64,000 nucleotides of DNA, taken from assembly GCA_030280995.1 (NCBI GenBank), contig JASXTE010000016.1:24327501-24391500 (forward strand), read 5' to 3'. Below the pieces are notes generated by a model that saw nothing but the letters and a program-made list of their open reading frames with translations, did no database searches and was not told the DNA's origin. Source of the DNA: Hemileia vastatrix (lineage: Eukaryota > Basidiomycota > Pucciniomycetes > Pucciniales > Zaghouaniaceae). The position numbers and the translations under genes are program-made. This document shows positions 63,682 to 64,000 of this stretch, piece by piece (within the stretch, counting starts at the first letter, position 1; each line of letters starts with the position of its first letter).

Positions 63682-64000
63682 ATGAAGGCGCATTTCATAC
63701 TTTCATTGGTATTTCTACTGCTTGGATATTCCGAGCAAGGATATGTATCCGTTTTTTCCGAAAATGGGTGCTTGCCAGATCCGCCGCTATGGGGCTACCA
63801 ATTCGATATGCAGACAACTTTCACCGTAGCATGCGTCAGTGATTTCGCAACTGCCAAATCTGTGAGGTTATGGGTTGAACCTCAGGATCAACATCGCTGC
63901 TACTTTGCGACATTCTCCGATAAACAATGCAGAAAATTTCTTCACCGTTGGTGGGGTGAGGATCGCAAAACCTGCAAAAATGACACTGATATCGCGGGGC
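63682..64000 (+). CDS. Small secreted Cys-containing protein, 3' partial (effector candidate)
   Basis: Open from ATG 63682 (context ACAAAGATGA) through the right edge, 106 codons, no stop. The N-terminus MKAHFILSLVFLLLGYSEQG is a clear signal peptide, with likely cleavage near residue 20. The mature part has five Cys (NGCLPDPP, TVACVSDF, HRCYF, KQCRKF, KTCKND) and many aromatics (RWWGED). Codon use and GC are unlike the surrounding transposons. I do not recognise a domain. In a rust fungus such proteins are candidate secreted effectors or haustorial proteins; this is inference from the signal peptide and cysteines only. It has no transposon-like neighbours immediately upstream. Confidence 0.65.
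   Translation, partial: MKAHFILSLVFLLLGYSEQGYVSVFSENGCLPDPPLWGYQFDMQTTFTVACVSDFATAKSVRLWVEPQDQHRCYFATFSDKQCRKFLHRWWGEDRKTCKNDTDIAG

Overview
The window looks like transposon-rich, AT-rich DNA from a basidiomycete, most likely a rust fungus (Pucciniales). This rests on short GT-AG introns (56-117 nt), a TET-like 2OG-Fe(II) oxygenase gene of the kind that is expanded in rust genomes, nested Ty3/gypsy LTR retrotransposons with CGA-to-TGA decay, and a partial small secreted Cys-containing protein at the right edge. The species is inference.

Layout. 1-1965: 3' part of a spliced, unrecognised acidic/Ser-rich gene. 2906-3921 (-): TET-like oxygenase exons, with three spaced 27-bp repeats beyond their 5' side. 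5719-6398: a run of about a dozen unrelated hairpins. 6400-12240: gene-free AT-rich DNA. 12258-18378: decayed chromodomain Ty3/gypsy element ('Chromo-1') with an antisense Cys-rich gene A and a 3' LTR. 18379-20185 and 20186-22411: two minus-strand gag+LTR remnants ('Gyp-5', 'Gyp-4'). 22412-57803: an old plus-strand element ('Gyp-2') split by two younger minus-strand elements: 'Gyp-1' (25929-39502, inserted in its RT) and 'Gyp-3' (41145-51348, TSD GGTTG). Gyp-3 is itself interrupted by a solo LTR (46135-47195, TSD ACGG). 57804-62770: MITEs, a PIF/Harbinger transposase pseudogene and another solo LTR. 63682-64000: start of a secreted protein gene.

Most notable result. Gyp-1 and Gyp-2 carry, between pol and the 3' LTR, two genes on the strand opposite to gag-pol (B and C in Gyp-1, D and E in Gyp-2). 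Chromo-1 carries a comparable gene (A) in the same place. The products share a C-x2-C-x6-C-x12-14-C-x2-C-x6-C cluster with Zn2Cys6 spacing, but the basic residues are in the second half, as if the two halves were swapped. The same elements contain many copies of a short motif, always in the same orientation relative to pol: a 3-4 bp stem with a 6-nt loop (GTC-N6-GAC or CCTC-N6-GAGG), then N-TTAAACTG. The stem shows compensatory changes. Copies lie in arrays beside the antisense genes, at the end of pol and inside pol coding sequence, where they are translated as LQQEVKL-like repeats. An accessory zinc protein plus a dispersed hairpin site is the best candidate here for an undescribed system.

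All protein calls come from reading motifs by eye; no database search was possible.
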